DNA of 64,000 bases, taken from NCBI GenBank assembly GCA_900175165.2, contig FWWN02000640.1, forward strand, positions 1 to 64,000, read 5' to 3'. A program made the position numbers and the translations under genes. Of the stretch, positions 10,678 to 23,095 are shown piece after piece (the stretch's first letter is position 1; each line of letters starts with the position of its first letter). A model generated the notes under the pieces. That model saw nothing but the letters and a program-made list of their open reading frames with translations. It did not search any database and was not told the origin of the DNA. This DNA comes from Rhizomucor pusillus (taxonomy: Eukaryota; Mucoromycota; Mucoromycetes; Mucorales; Lichtheimiaceae).

Positions 10678-13600
10678 CTAACTCGGCGATGATTGGTTGA
10701 ACACATCTACGTATCGAGACCGCATCGGTTTGCGGCCACCAGCTCCTCTTCGGCCTCCAGAGGGTGGTGGAGTACCAGGTGTTGGTGGTTGTGCACCGGG
10801 GCTTCGAGCCAACGGGCCTGGAGGACCACAAAATGCAGCGGCAGCAGCGCTTGAAGGTGGAGGAGGTGATGTAGCAGAAGGAGGAGGGGGTTTAGATCCC
10901 ATTGATGGTGCAGAAAGTGCCGGAGACGGCATATTGCTTTGTGCAGCAGCAGGACTTGCTTTAGGCGGAGGTGGGAGAGGCGGAGGTGCAGGTTGAGAAC
11001 CAAGCTATGTGCAAGACAATGCGTTTCAGATACCATGCAAAATACTGCAATCAAATCTGGGTATACAATTGCTTACCGCCTTGTTGATCCATCGTTGCTC
11101 CTTCTCGTCAAAGTAGAATTGATTGTCATCGCCGAGGTTGGCCTTGACAGCCTTCTTTTCATTTGATGGTGTTGAGCTGCGTGAAAATAGCGAAAATATA
11201 CCCCATCCTTTGCTTTCTGCATATCATAAAAAAGCTTTTTCAGTGCACCGAAATATCGGCCATCGTAGCAATTATTACGCACCTGTTTTCTTTTCTTCTG
11301 CTTTCTCGGTTTTCTTTCCTTGCTCCGTCTTCTCCTCTGGGACTTGATTAGCAGGTGCCTCAGCGCCAGGAGCAGGGCTTGATGATGCCTTGGCTTTTTT
11401 CAGGGCTGAGTTACCAAATCCGAGGTCGTCCTCATCGTCTTCTTGCTGGGTGTAACTCGTGGTAGATGGTGGTGTTGTCTGCTGAGGCTGCTGTCGTTCA
11501 TAAGGCGAATAATCATTCATTGTTGCAGGAGGAGCAGTCTGCTGACCATAAGTCTCAGTATACCAATCGCTTGTGGAAGCTGTTGCTGGTGCTGGTGCAC
11601 CGTATCCCTCTGATGTTGTACTTGTCTCCCGCCCATATTGCCGGGTAGCCAGTGTACTGTGTCCAAATCGGGAAACCGTCGCATGTGCAGGTTGTGATCC
11701 GTATCCGTAACCGTACACTTCACGAGGCTCATTCTCAGGCTCACGCTGTTTTTGTTCTAATTGCTCGCCGTAGTACTGAGACATAGGCGTGAATCCATGT
11801 GCTGCAAAGTTTACTAGACCCTGCGCACCAGGTGATGATGTTCTCCGTACTCCATATGCCTCAGATGCCATGTTTGCCGTAGGTGTTGCTGCTCTGCGCA
11901 TGCTCTCTGGACCTACACTGGCGCGGCCAGAGTTTCTAAAATCAAATGCTGACGAGCTGCGCACGGGCGGGCCATCGACCGCAGCATCGTATGGATTTGC
12001 CATAATTTCTGTTGATTTGCGCACAGGCGGTTCTTCCACAGGTACATCTTCGCCGCTGACAAATTTGTTGAACTTGCCTTCCAAAGAACCCCACAGCGAA
12101 TCCAGCGAGTTCTTTGAGAGCTTGTTCTTGAGCCAAGACCCGGTATCCCTAATTTGGAGCCTTAGTATTCCCGAACAGTTTTTGCTTCATTCAAGGATGA
12201 TGTTTACCCGAGGCTGTGCCCGCTGGCTGCTTCGCATAGCTCACTAAATTCTCTGAGTTTCTCCAGCAATTGACGATGCAGATATGGGCTGCCTTTTGTG
12301 TAAGCTTTGACTGCATTGGCAATTGCCTCACAGTACCGTTGAGCTTCCGACAGGTACCCAAGATCGGCCAACCACCACGCATGTACGAGTTTATAGCCTT
12401 GCAGGAAAGGTAACGCCAAATTTCCTTGCTTGGAGGAAATTGCAAACTCATACAGTTCGCTCAAAAAGTATGCATCCAAATCTGTGAAAGCCGAGGGCCC
12501 GTCGGCACCGATCAATGTAAGTCTGACATGAGGTGCATCCAAGCCCGAATGAATTGACGTTTGCGGCGATACAAGATAACTGATTTAAAAATAGTAATTA
12601 GTCGAGCCCCCCTTAAATCCCTTTCCTCAACTTCCTTTTGCATCTTACCAAACATGAGCTGCATCGATCCATCCATGCGATCTAAGAATATCTCCAAGCG
12701 CTGTGATCGCTTCCGTATCTCTGGGTGTCCGGTTTGCTAGGACAAGCGTCAACGTCGTGCGCCAGCCGCTTAACTCGTCGTCATCTCCGCGCTCTTCTCC
12801 AGTATGCGGAGGAGCTCCCATGCCAAATGGTGTTTTGACTCGCTGCTGCTGCATAGATGCTTTCAGAAATTCGAACACTGCAACGGAAACATTAAATCAT
12901 CATTTGAACCTTTACGATTTCATCCTTAAAACTTACTGGAGGCAGCGCCAGATCCTGAGAATAGGGAATATAACACTCGAAGCCCTTGCTTATCGCCTGC
13001 AACATTCAAAACATCTTGTCTTGTGCCTTCTGTGACCGATCCAGACAGTTCTCTTTCCACAAAGTTTGTAACCACAGTTTTCCATACATCCTTGTTGACA
13101 CAGCTACTGATAATAAGAGCATGTGCCCATAAATCTTCCTGCATGGCGTAGTCAACCGCACCCGATCGATCACCGTTCAAAAGAAGATTTTGCAGTTTCT
13201 CGAGAACCATAGTTGACCTATCACCAAGATCTGCAGCAGCCTCGCTACCGGGCTGGCTGTAGGCCGGAATACTGAAACTTCCTTGCTGATCATCTACAGT
13301 GGTTTCCGGCGGTCGAATTGCAGCCCGCAATGCATTGTCTGTCTTGTCGCTGTAAATATTTATCTAGGTGTCAGAATCTGCGAAAGAAACTTCCAATTAC
13401 GGGATAGACTTACCCGTCGCCAACAGCAGGACTATCCAGTTCAAGTAAAGCCTTAACCAGACGCCAAAGTAGCAATTTAGATTCTGCTTTAGCAAGATGC
13501 TCAGAAGACGCCGTTGCTTGCATCAATTCATTGATCTTTCCATCCATGTAGGCAAGCGCATCCTTCTTCTTGTTCTTCGTTCCGACTTTACTATCCATCA

Positions 13601-16600
13601 AGACAGGTCCCACAAACCTGGACAGTTTTGACACCATTTCATTCTCTTCGCCCAAAACATCTTTGAGTTTTTTGATCTGGATTACAGAAGGCATTCTCTT
13701 TGTAATAGGTGCACTGGTATCGTATGCACCGTGCTGCGTAAACCGCTGCACAGTTTGAGGGAACATGACGCAAAGCTTGCCACCGAAACCGAACGTAACA
13801 ATCGGACAACCACGCGCCCGGTTCAATGGATCGGGTGGTAATTCTTGCTGTGCCTGAGGCTCATACATATCTGCTCCGCCGTAACCAACGCCTGTTTCCG
13901 GATGCATCGTAGACGTGGTTTCCAACTCGGTGCTCTCCACTGGCAACGTCGCTGGCTGTCCTTCCTGATAACCTCCATAACTATCCCCTGGTATCATAGG
14001 CGTTTGTTGTTGCTGCGATTGCTGATATATTGCTGGCGGCATGTGCGGTGTGGTATTCAGCGCATTAGATACAACACTCATGGCAGGCGTGGTTGATCTT
14101 GACAAAGCAGTCAAGGGTCGACCACACTCGCAACAGAACTTGGCCTTCGCCTTGTTTTCTCCCTCGCAGTTGGGATCCGGACAAGGGAACATGGCATCCA
14201 CTTGCGGCGAAGCAGTCCTTGATACTGTGCTCGCGGGCATCGTGGTCGATCTCTCCATTTCGTTCCGCCCGCCATAATATGGTTCAATGCGAGCTGGGCC
14301 GCCTACTTCGTGAGGTTTGCTAGGGGTATACATCGACGGAGGGACGTTAACTGTTTGGGTATCCATCGACTGCTGCTGTTGATCTGGTTGCGTATGCAAA
14401 TGATCTGAATAAGTGTGCGGGGTTAAAGGCATTGCTTGATTCATCGCGTTCTTACTTGGCACAGCTTCCAAAGAAACTTCATTTGTTTCTTGCTCTGTTG
14501 CTTGAATTTCCCTTTGCTGGTGATCAGAGTGAGTTGTCTCTTGAGCTTCATTGTGATAAGCACTGTATTGTTGATTCTGAGGCTGATAACCATAGCTTGC
14601 TTGCTCCTGCGCTCCTGCTTCATGTTGATACTGATCGCCAAATTGCTCGTTGCTGTAATATTGACTAGACTGCTGATCCTGGTAGGCAGAAGAATCACAA
14701 TTTGTCTGCTCCAAAGTCTCTTGATATTGCTGACCATTAGGTTGAGTCTCGGTGTAGTACCGGCCGTATTGTTGATCCTGCTTGACAGAATAATCGTATG
14801 GCGACTGATATTGCTGTTGATAATACGCATAAGGATCGTAATTTTGCCCGGTCTCGCCAACAGCTGGCTGCTGCTGATGCGACTCTTGCTGTTCGTGTCC
14901 TGATGCGGGCACGTTTTCAGGCACAGTTTGCTCCGTTTTTGGAGCTTGTACCACAGCTGCATCTCCTTCCTTGTTCTGAACCAGTTCATCGATTTGATGG
15001 TCATTCACGGGTTGAGTTGTCACTTCCTTCTCACTGTGATCGGCGATAGGTGCAGCTACCAAATCTACTTCCTGAACATCCTCCTCGTAAGCGATGTCCT
15101 GCTTTTGATCAACAGGCTTTTCTTCATATGATTGTTCGTAGCTGAAGCTCTGATATTGTGTAAAATCATAACCACTTTGGTCCTGTTGGTATGCAGTGAA
15201 AGGATCGTAAGCTTCGCCGTTACCGGTCGAAATAGCAGGCTGTCCGGTTTCCGGTACTTGCTCTGCCTGCTGAGTATCGACATTTTCCTGAGGTGGTACT
15301 TCTTGACCTTTCCTGACAATGTCTTTGCTATGTTCTTCATGCTGGGGAGCATGCTCAATATGCTGCGTAGATACCGAAATATCCTGCTGCATTTGTTGTT
15401 TCTTATCATCTGTCATGTTCTCTACAGGGTGCTGCTGATTTGAATCGATCGCTTCAGCTGCACCAGGGTGAGGTTGATAGGAATAATCTTGCCGAACGTT
15501 TGCATCTTTTGCTTCATCTTGCACATTCGATGTTTCCGGTTGAGGCTGATACTCCTGGACATCCGAAGTTCCCAGATGAGGTTGATACTCCTGCACATTC
15601 GATGTTCCTTGTTGAGCTTGATAATTCTGTACATTCGATGTTCCTTGTTGAGCTTGATAATCCTGTACATTCGATGTTTCCAGTTGAGATTGATACGTGT
15701 AATCTTGTTGGGTATATTGCTCATCAGCAGGCCCGTAGACATATGTTCCTTCCGCTTGCGGTTGGTTGGAGTAATTTTGCCCGCCCTGCTGGGCGACTTC
15801 AAAGGACGCTTGGTAATTTCCAACTTGTTGCTGGTCAGAAGTATACTCGGTGGAATACTGGTTACCTGCAGCACCGGCTGTAGCTGCATCGTAAGCATAT
15901 GATACGTTGCCTGAAGGCTGATACGCGTATGCATCTCCAGTCTGAGGTTGATACGAGTAAGTGTGCTGTTCGTTGGTATTCGTGTAGCCATTAGCGATTT
16001 GCGATTGTAGTTCATATGAATAATTCGCGTTTGCGCCTTCCAGAGGTTGATAGGCGTTAGTAGTTTGGTTTTGTGATCCATATATGTACGTCTGCTGATT
16101 ATCAACTGGAGCGTAAGCATAGCCATTCTGATTTTCAGATTGATAATCATGAGCCTGCTGTTCAGCGGTAGGTGTGTAAGCACTCGTTAATTGAGTTTGC
16201 GACTGGGGTTGGGCGGTATACTGATAACCGTTGACTGCTGCTCCCGAATAAGCGTCGTAGTTCTGTTGTGCAGCATCGTTTGCTGTGTGAAGAGTAGCAT
16301 TTTGATCCTGTGGATCATACGAATATGTCGCTTCCGGGGCCGAGTGAACGTAAGCATTTGGATCGTAAGGTGAGGAACTGGTGGCGTATGGATCTGTTCC
16401 TGCTTGATAGGTGTATCCTTGGTCACTGTATTGCGCGTAAGAGTACACTCCATTCGCTGCTGCCGTCTGCTGATAGTAGTAATCTTGCTGCTGGTTGTAT
16501 CGAGGAACCTGCTGCTGCACTTGCGTATTTTGATGCGAAACTTGCTGATCTTGTCCTTCTTGTTGTTGTTGTTGACTCAACCCATCGAAAAATGAATGGT

Positions 16601-16889
16601 CTTCAGCTGATGTTTGTTGGAAAAATGGATCGTTGACCGAAGAATCATGTGCAAATAATGAGTCGGCTGTGTTGATGTCCGTACTCGAGGAGTTAAAGAG
16701 TGCGCTGGCGTCACCAGCGGTCGTCGCGTTCTGTGCGGACTCTTGCTTCTCTGGAGCAGGTGCCTTTGTAGACTTTGCTTCCGATGCAGCCGAGATTACT
16801 TGGAATGGATCTTCCTTGTCGGATTGGGTGAAGAGCTGATTGCTGTTATCCATCGCGTATTGATTCGTGCTTTGTTGTTCTGAGGCCAT
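10678..16889 (-). CDS. SEC16: SEC16, COPII coat scaffold of ER exit sites
   Basis: Seven exons on the minus strand: 16889-13414, 13349-12937, 12877-12649, 12579-12208, 12148-11283, 11216-11077, 11004-10678; 1,940 residues. The first ~890 residues are Gln/Tyr/Asn-rich and disordered, with a 12-residue tandem repeat near residues 400-450. A Cys-rich knuckle (CPDPNCEG, then KFCCECGRPL) lies near residues 898-928. The central conserved domain begins about residue 1025 (RGCPIVTFGFGGKLCVMFP). The ancestral coatomer-like helical region follows in exons 2-4 (LQNLLLNGDRSGAVDYAM, EDLWAHALIISS, AAHVCYLVSPQTS). Exon 6 carries GWGIFSLFSRSSTP and GDDNQFYFDEKEQRWINKA, a signature of Sec16 C-termini, before a Pro-rich tail. 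Sec16 organises Sec23/24 and Sec13/31 on the ER. The neighbour BOS1 acts in the same transport step. Confidence 0.95.
15530..15700 (-). repeat. 36-bp tandem repeat coding a 12-residue unit in SEC16
   Basis: About five consecutive units of the form QxxTSNVQxYQx are encoded here (SNVQDYQA, SNVQNYQA, SNVQEYQP, SDVQEYQP, SNVQDE). The DNA units are nearly identical, so the array is recent or homogenised. Confidence 0.85.
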
Positions 16890-17303
16890 GATTCCGGGAT
16901 TGTGCCCTTGAGAGCTAACTTTTTATAAAAGGAAAAGCAGTTCAACTGAATGCACTGCAGCATTAGGATATAGTTTGCAAGTCTCGCATTGCAAGTAGTT
17001 ACCGAGCACGGCACGGGAAAGCGGTCTAGTACGCAGGTTCCAAAACACAGCAAGGAAGGTTTGCGAGGAGAAACGAAACGAACGATGGTAATGCGATAAA
17101 TGGTGTCCCGCCATTGGTTGCCACGCCGGCTCCGACGGGTTCCGCTGTGCCCTGGATCCGATCCAAATTGGTGGTCCATAGACATTGAAAACCGTAGCCA
17201 ACACTAAAAGTTATTCTCAGGTTGGAAGTCTAACGTTACATTTCTCTTAACGAGCTTCTGTTATCATGATTTACTAAAGATATAACTGGATGGATGTAGA
17301 GCT
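16890..17303 (-). promoter_or_regulatory. SEC16 upstream region and BOS1 3' region
   Basis: This 414-bp interval holds the SEC16 promoter and the BOS1 3' untranslated region. No TATA box or other gene stands out. Confidence 0.4.
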
Positions 17304-18283
17304 TTATCCAAGATAATGAGCTATAGCCCACATCAATAAGACTGTAATAACAAGTCCAGCTACAAATATCCATTTGTCCTGAGCAGTACGTCTTTCGATG
17401 TAACGGATAACACTTTTGGAGACTCCGAGGGTATTGGCTGCATCCAACAGCTTCTTTTGTGTTTTCTAAGATTGGATTAAACAGTCAGTTAGTTACCGGA
17501 TTGATCAGTTCTATGGCTATCTATTACCTTCAAGATACCATGCTGATCTGTTAAATTTTCCAACATTGTTTGAGCTTGCGTGATAAAATCGTCCAACTGA
17601 CTTTCCGTCGAGTCCACAAACGCGGACTGCCGCACTGCAAACTCGGCTCGTGACATTGGTTGATATGGGTTCTCTGGCTGCTCATTCACTCTGTTGGCAT
17701 ATATTCTTTTCAATCTTCATCGGATATAAAAGCCCCTTACCGTATTTTCTGCCGAGGTTGTTGATCTGCCAGGTCGTCGTGCCAAGAGCATATCTCGATC
17801 CTGTTCGTATCTCTGAGCCTCTCGCTGCTGTTTTATCGATTCGAATCTAATCCTCATTTCTTGGAGTTCCTGCCTAAACTTGGCAACGCGGCTATTTTTT
17901 TATCTTTACTTTAGCTTAATCGATGACTTCCATCCACTGCTTTTTACAAGTCTCACCTTAAGGCTGTTTCTTTCTTCACTGCGACCAGCTCTCTTTTCGC
18001 TAAATTATCATAGTCGTCTATAGAACGCTGAAGAGTATTGAAGGAAGCAGAGATCTGCCCTGTTGCCGATTGAACACATAAGTTGGTTGCTGCAGCTAGA
18101 CGCAAAGACCACGGTAGAATCGATCACCTTGCAAACCAGCGGAAGCATCTTCTCCCGACGCAAATTCTACAATATATTAGATCAATCCAGAGAGCTTCTT
18201 CTCAATTCTCTAGGTAACTAACTGTCTAAATCGCGCTGTAAGGCATGACTTTGTTTCAGGGCATGGTTATACAACGAGTTCAT
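17304..18283 (-). CDS. BOS1: BOS1/membrin, ER-Golgi v-SNARE
   Basis: Six exons: 18283-18223, 18166-18128, 18095-17957, 17891-17741, 17677-17528, 17465-17304; 233 residues. The protein starts MNSLYNHALKQSHALQRDL. A coiled N-terminal helical region follows (QISASFNTLQRSIDDYDNL, FRQELQEMRIRFESIKQQRE). The SNARE motif is RQSAFVDSTESQLDDFITQA through LLDAANTLGVSKSVIRYIE, and the protein ends in a single membrane anchor (WIFVAGLVITVLLMWAIAHY). The TLGVSKSVIRYIE box is typical of Bos1/membrin rather than Gos1 or Vti1. Bos1 sits on COPII vesicles and Golgi membranes and pairs with Sed5, Bet1 and Sec22. The acceptor for exon 5 was chosen to keep phase and the family-typical ENPYQPM. Only about 160 bp separate its start from the TERT stop codon. 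Confidence 0.93.
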
Positions 18284-18442
18284 CGCTGGAAGAGCGAAGC
18301 GTAAGGAAAAGCTTTGTGAAACCTACCATCCCAGCTCCCATGCGTTGACGTTTTTGGTTCGCATGTCTTTCTTCCCCTCTCACACACAAATGTTCATTGA
18401 CTCCATTCTGCAGGTGATATGTAAAAATATATCCTTTTTATT

Positions 18443-21400
18443 TTACCACTTTGCTTTCGTTAATCCATTGGTTGTCCACTTTGTAACCATCTTCTCGAGT
18501 TTGTTGCAGGAACCGTATCTTTTGCTGCATCGAACAATAGACCTGAGCACGTTTTTAAATATGTGCCGTTTTCGTCTGAGGATATCGTAAAACGCCCGAA
18601 ACAAAAGCCTATGCAATGCGTCGCTACAGAGCAGGAACCGTCTTCAGATATGTGTATCTACTTACCACATAATTTTGTTAATGCTAAAGCCTTGAAGCGG
18701 CAATGAATCGATTGTTATGGAAGCAATTTTCAAGATAATTTCTATTACGAGAAACGTATGAGCTATTGTCTTCGCGCATATCATCTGCATATGCCAGCTT
18801 ACCGAAAATGAATTTTTCATTGACTGCTTTTTTTCCTCTGTGCCGGTACAGTTCACTGCAATGTACAGCCATTTTTAGAGCGCAGAGTTGGAAACACTCG
18901 TACAGATTGCGATAGACTCCATCCAATGAATTCAGAAACGTATCCAGAAAGATCAAATGCAGTGTTGAGCGGAACGATCTTGCATGACAGTGAATAAATC
19001 AATTCACAGCGGCTATTTATGAAATAACACTTACTGTATTGTTCGTTGCAGCAAGTAGTTGCCTGGCTGTTTGCTATACTCTACTGTAATTGCATCGCTG
19101 ATTGCTATGTGCAGATTCGTCTTTGTAATTCCGTTCTCTGGAAATCTGAATTCTGGTACGAATGGATACTCACGCGAAGACAGGTATCGAGAAAGGTCGG
19201 CATGTACAGCGAGTGTTCGGGTATCTATCAATAAACCGCACCACGGAAACTCTCTAGTTCGATGGATGGTAAAGCCATGAACGTCGTTTTCCAAGTTGGT
19301 TATAGATTTTTTGATATTAAACTGACAGCCATATTTTGGAATTCCTGTTATTCGTATCTCAGTTAATTACATATCTCCCATTGATGCTTGCACAGAATAT
19401 ACTTTCCTTGAGCAGCCACATTGCAGAATTCCCTGGCAACAGACTCGTTAAGACTTACAAGGAGGAAATCGTCCACGTAGCGGATAAGTAGCTATCTTGG
19501 CGGTTAGATACGAATTATTTGGGTTGGTTGCTAACACTGTACCGAGTCCGGATCCTTTTGAATGAATTGAAGCATTTCTTGCTCCATTCTTGTGTAAAAC
19601 AGACTATAATGGCAGGTGAGTGCTTAGTTTTTAGAGCGATAATGAATAGTACATTGTACTTACTTGCACATGACAGTAGATAGACAGGATCCTTGAGGGA
19701 TACCAATTTTTTGTCGATATATTACATCACCATCCGGGGAAATAACAGTGTTGTTGAATATGTGTTCTTCAAGTAATTTCATAAGCTCCTCTCCAGTTTC
19801 GAATCGGTGTTCAACCTAGGATACAGTCAGTCTAAATGATCAGAATTGCATACAACATCTATTGGAGCTTACATTATCAATGAATATACAGTTTCGCCGT
19901 CTCTGATCTTGCAGCATCGCCAGTTCTCGAAAGTTCCATATGTCATCAATCGAGCTGGAACTATCAGATCCCACCGCTCTTTGAGGTCTTTTAAATAATT
20001 GATCTCCAGAGCCGAACAATGCAGTGTGCTTGAATATGGTATACTCCTTCTATAGAAGATCGATTAGCTTTGCAGTGTTGGTTAACCGATAGAGTTCCTA
20101 CTTGCATTGCGTAAGATAGACCAAAGTATGTTCACAAGCTGGCTTTGGTCGATGGAATCAAAGCAGTTTTGCACGTCGGCTTTGCAAAAGTAGTACTTGC
20201 GACCTTTCGTCCACGTCCGAGCCTTGAAATCGACTAGTCGTTCATGCAACTCTTTAAACGACGCTACATCGCCACCAGGCGCCTCTTGAAAACTCTGAAT
20301 TATATGTGAGCAGTTAATAAACGAAAGTCAGGAGGAATCGTACTCGAATACACCTTTTCATAGTTTAAAGCATGCATGCAATTACTGAGTTCATAGTTGT
20401 TGTTTTTCTTTTTCGTCATGTCCTTGGAAGCCTAGGGATAGAGAACTTTAGGAACAATCCTAGAAATATTTACAGATGCGTTGTATACTTACTCGAAAGA
20501 CGGTTGATTTCATATTGCTGATAGGACGGAATTCCTTTCCCTTTGGTACTAGACGTAAGCGTGAGGAGCCCAATTGCAATTTAGTGGAAGACTTTACAGA
20601 ATAGTTTTAATCTTTGTACTACGAGCAATGTACATGAATCTGACGTTACCTTTTCCATAACTTCAAAGCGCTGGCTGAGCAGAATGCCATAAAATGGGCT
20701 GGTCAGCCTCTTCCAGACATCGTGTCGAAAGTAAAACACCCGATTCCTATACTTGCTATGCTCGGTGACGTAAAAATATTTCTAAGGATTACCACTTTAG
20801 TGTAAAAAAGAGATAACTTCTCTGCGCCATCCTACCCTTATAATTTCGATGAGATACCCATCAAACAGCCATTTAATTGCTTGGGCTGCCATGGACTTGC
20901 GCTTTTCTAGATCGGAAGGGACAATTCTTGAAGTTTGGTTTTTCGTCAACCATTGACAATCTTTTATCTGATCCAATCACATATCAATTAGAAGCATCCA
21001 GATACAAAGGTCATCGACATGCACCTTACCTTGAAACCTTTCATTATATCTTCAAGTCTCAGCGTTTCTCGTTTCCTTAAAGTCACCAATCGTCGGACGG
21101 CTGAACAGCGTGTGAGAAGCAGTTTAGTGACAAAGTACAGTCTTGGTAGTAAAACGCTGCTTACCTTTCAGAATGACTTGATAGTTGTGTCTGCTTCCCC
21201 AGAATTCTGCTGGAAAGACTTTATCAAGTTGTTTGGCGAGTAAAACAAATATCTATCCAAATCATGCGTTAACCAGGACCTCCAGAGATAAAACAACTGA
21301 CAGTGTAGTTACCGCATTGGGAGGTGTCGATGCTTGCTCAACGAGGTCAATTTGTTTTGGATTTTGACTTGTCGCATAAAACAGGCTAGTGAGTCGAGAC

Positions 21401-22799
21401 CGCGAATGTCTCTGTTTTATCGATTCAAACATTTTGTTTGCATTGTACAATCGCTTTGGTAGACGTCCTTTTCCTTGACCAGTATTCTATGCAAGAAATG
21501 TTTATCATGTATGAACTTCTATCTGCGTCAACGTCGCAGGATATACCTCGAACGGAAAAACCCTGCTAATCAAGGAATTGCTATCGTCCTGTATAAGTTT
21601 GAAAGGAGATCCAAACGTAATAAGACCAGGATTGTAAAACATCTTGATTCGGTTTAGGGGCTCCTGCATATTAATCGGGCTTCTGTTGATCCGAGTTTCC
21701 TTTTCCTTATGCAGATACTGGGTTTGCTTTGATTTCTTCGGTGCAGGCTGACTGATATCACCGTCTTCCGGTTTCCTCTTTGTGTTTTTGGGTACGCATT
21801 CGCTGCTTTCTACGTTGTCCTTTGTCTTTTTCCGTGGATACGCTTCTTCAGGTTCATTCCTTTTCCGTTTCTTCGTTTGGTTTTCTGCAAACAAGTTGGA
21901 CAAGCAAGTCGAAAGTTCGGTGCTCGGCGATGCTAATTCATGCAGGAATGTCTTTCGGTAATTCTTTCGATGTGATAACGAAATTGAACCGGATGGTTGA
22001 TGGCCTGCATTAGGAACCACGGGCAGTTCAGTTATCCGCACACCTGTTGTGGTATTGATATTTAGTTGACAGATTTCGATCAGATGTAAGTGAGATGATC
22101 AACCTGCTAATTGGTAAAAGTTGCCTTGCGGCAGGCGACAAAGCAACACGGTATCCCTTAGCAAGTGTATGAAGAGCTCCTCGCCAAACCTATGGAACGA
22201 ATTCTTAGCATTCGTAGTCTCAGCGCTGAACCGTACGGGCATGCTACCATTTCAAGAACAATTGCCATGCTTGCGACTTTATAATTTCGTTGACCAGGGT
22301 GTTTGGAAACTTTAGCAGTAATTGCTGCTTTGCATCAGTTGACTAGAAAACATAGAATCAGCGATCGCAGCAAAACGTAGAGCTATTATTGATATACTTG
22401 CGAGCTTGAATCCGGACACTAGGATATTTTTTGATTCTATATTGTGGACCAAGCAGTCTCGAACAAAGTTGTGGACGACCTGCGCTCATATGTAAAAGTT
22501 CAGAGAAGTCGGCAAACGCATATTACCTATCGATGTAACCTGCTTACCTCCTTGGTTGATACCTGACAACCCTTCTTCTTGTCACGTACGTTCATGCGCA
22601 GGTTTGCAAGGTTGCTCTTACCGAGCGGAACGGCGACGACAATGTTACTAAACAGCTCTTCCTCAATTCGGCAACGATCGTCCTGAGATCTGATTGCAAA
22701 CGCTGTCAAACGGAATTGCTCGTACAGGTACTCTTTGAGAGGCAGAGCTTTAGCAAAGAGCCTGTTAAAGTAAGGAGGAAATCCTGGGTCTTTTGACAT
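18443..22799 (-). CDS. TERT: Telomerase reverse transcriptase catalytic subunit
   Basis: Twenty-one exons: 22799-22548, 22479-22402, 22342-22248, 22189-22104, 22043-21547, 21486-21313, 21252-21165, 21067-21030, 20967-20836, 20781-20650, 20591-20493, 20431-20354, 20294-20106, 20049-19873, 19815-19664, 19603-19543, 19491-19403, 19344-19035, 18978-18803, 18741-18666, 18608-18443; about 1,047 residues. A TEN-like N-terminus (NILVSGFKL, KFPNTLVNEI) leads to a Lys-rich linker (about residues 185-255), the RNA-binding domain (GRLPKRLYNANKMF, VFPAEFWGSRHN), motif 1 (FYVTE), motif 2 (LRLVPKGKEFRPISN), motif A (CKADVQNCFDSID), an insertion, motif B' (QKIGIPQGSCLS), motif C (IRYVDDFLLV), motif E (FPWCGLLIDTRTL) and a C-terminal extension (DTFLNSLDGVYRNLYE). 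Three catalytic Asp are present. Introns 2 and 13 use GC donors. The join between exons 17 and 18 is off by one base. Confidence 0.93.
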
Positions 22800-23095
22800 T
22801 AGCCTGTCAAAAATGGACAGAGCAAGATTCGAACGAGGTTCCTGAGTTTCAGTGGGATGGATGCTAGGTAGTTTTTATGCGCACGCCAGTGCAGCAGTTC
22901 TCCGATGAGGTTCGCTCTCCATTTTAGGTTTGTTTCCATTCGCCCAAAGCATAGCAACGGCGTCGTTTGGTATCGTTAAACGGTAATAGTTTTAATATTT
23001 GTATAGTTGATTAAGATAGGGGAAAAAGTAGTAACATTTATTTACTATCAATTAGATCTAACAAAGTAATCTAACTTAGAATATTGGATTGTTCT
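22800..23095 (-). promoter_or_regulatory. TERT upstream region
   Basis: This 296-bp interval lies between the TERT start codon and the stop codon of the upstream DUF3712 gene. It must hold the TERT promoter. No clear core element or other gene was seen. Confidence 0.4.

Noticed and set aside
14436..15004. ORFs of 150-190 codons on both strands inside SEC16
   Set aside because: By-products of the long Gln/Tyr-rich repetitive coding region. Their Leu/Ile- or Ile/Asn-rich translation shows no domain.
18443..22799. Retrotransposon reverse transcriptase instead of telomerase
   Set aside because: The RNA-binding domain, FYVTE motif, long motif 2, TERT-type motif E (WCGLLID) and C-terminal extension, with no endonuclease, integrase, gag or terminal repeats, identify TERT.
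22825..22900. Sequence resembling a tRNA T-arm (AGATTCGAACG)
   Set aside because: No matching acceptor stem, D-arm or anticodon arm could be folded around it.
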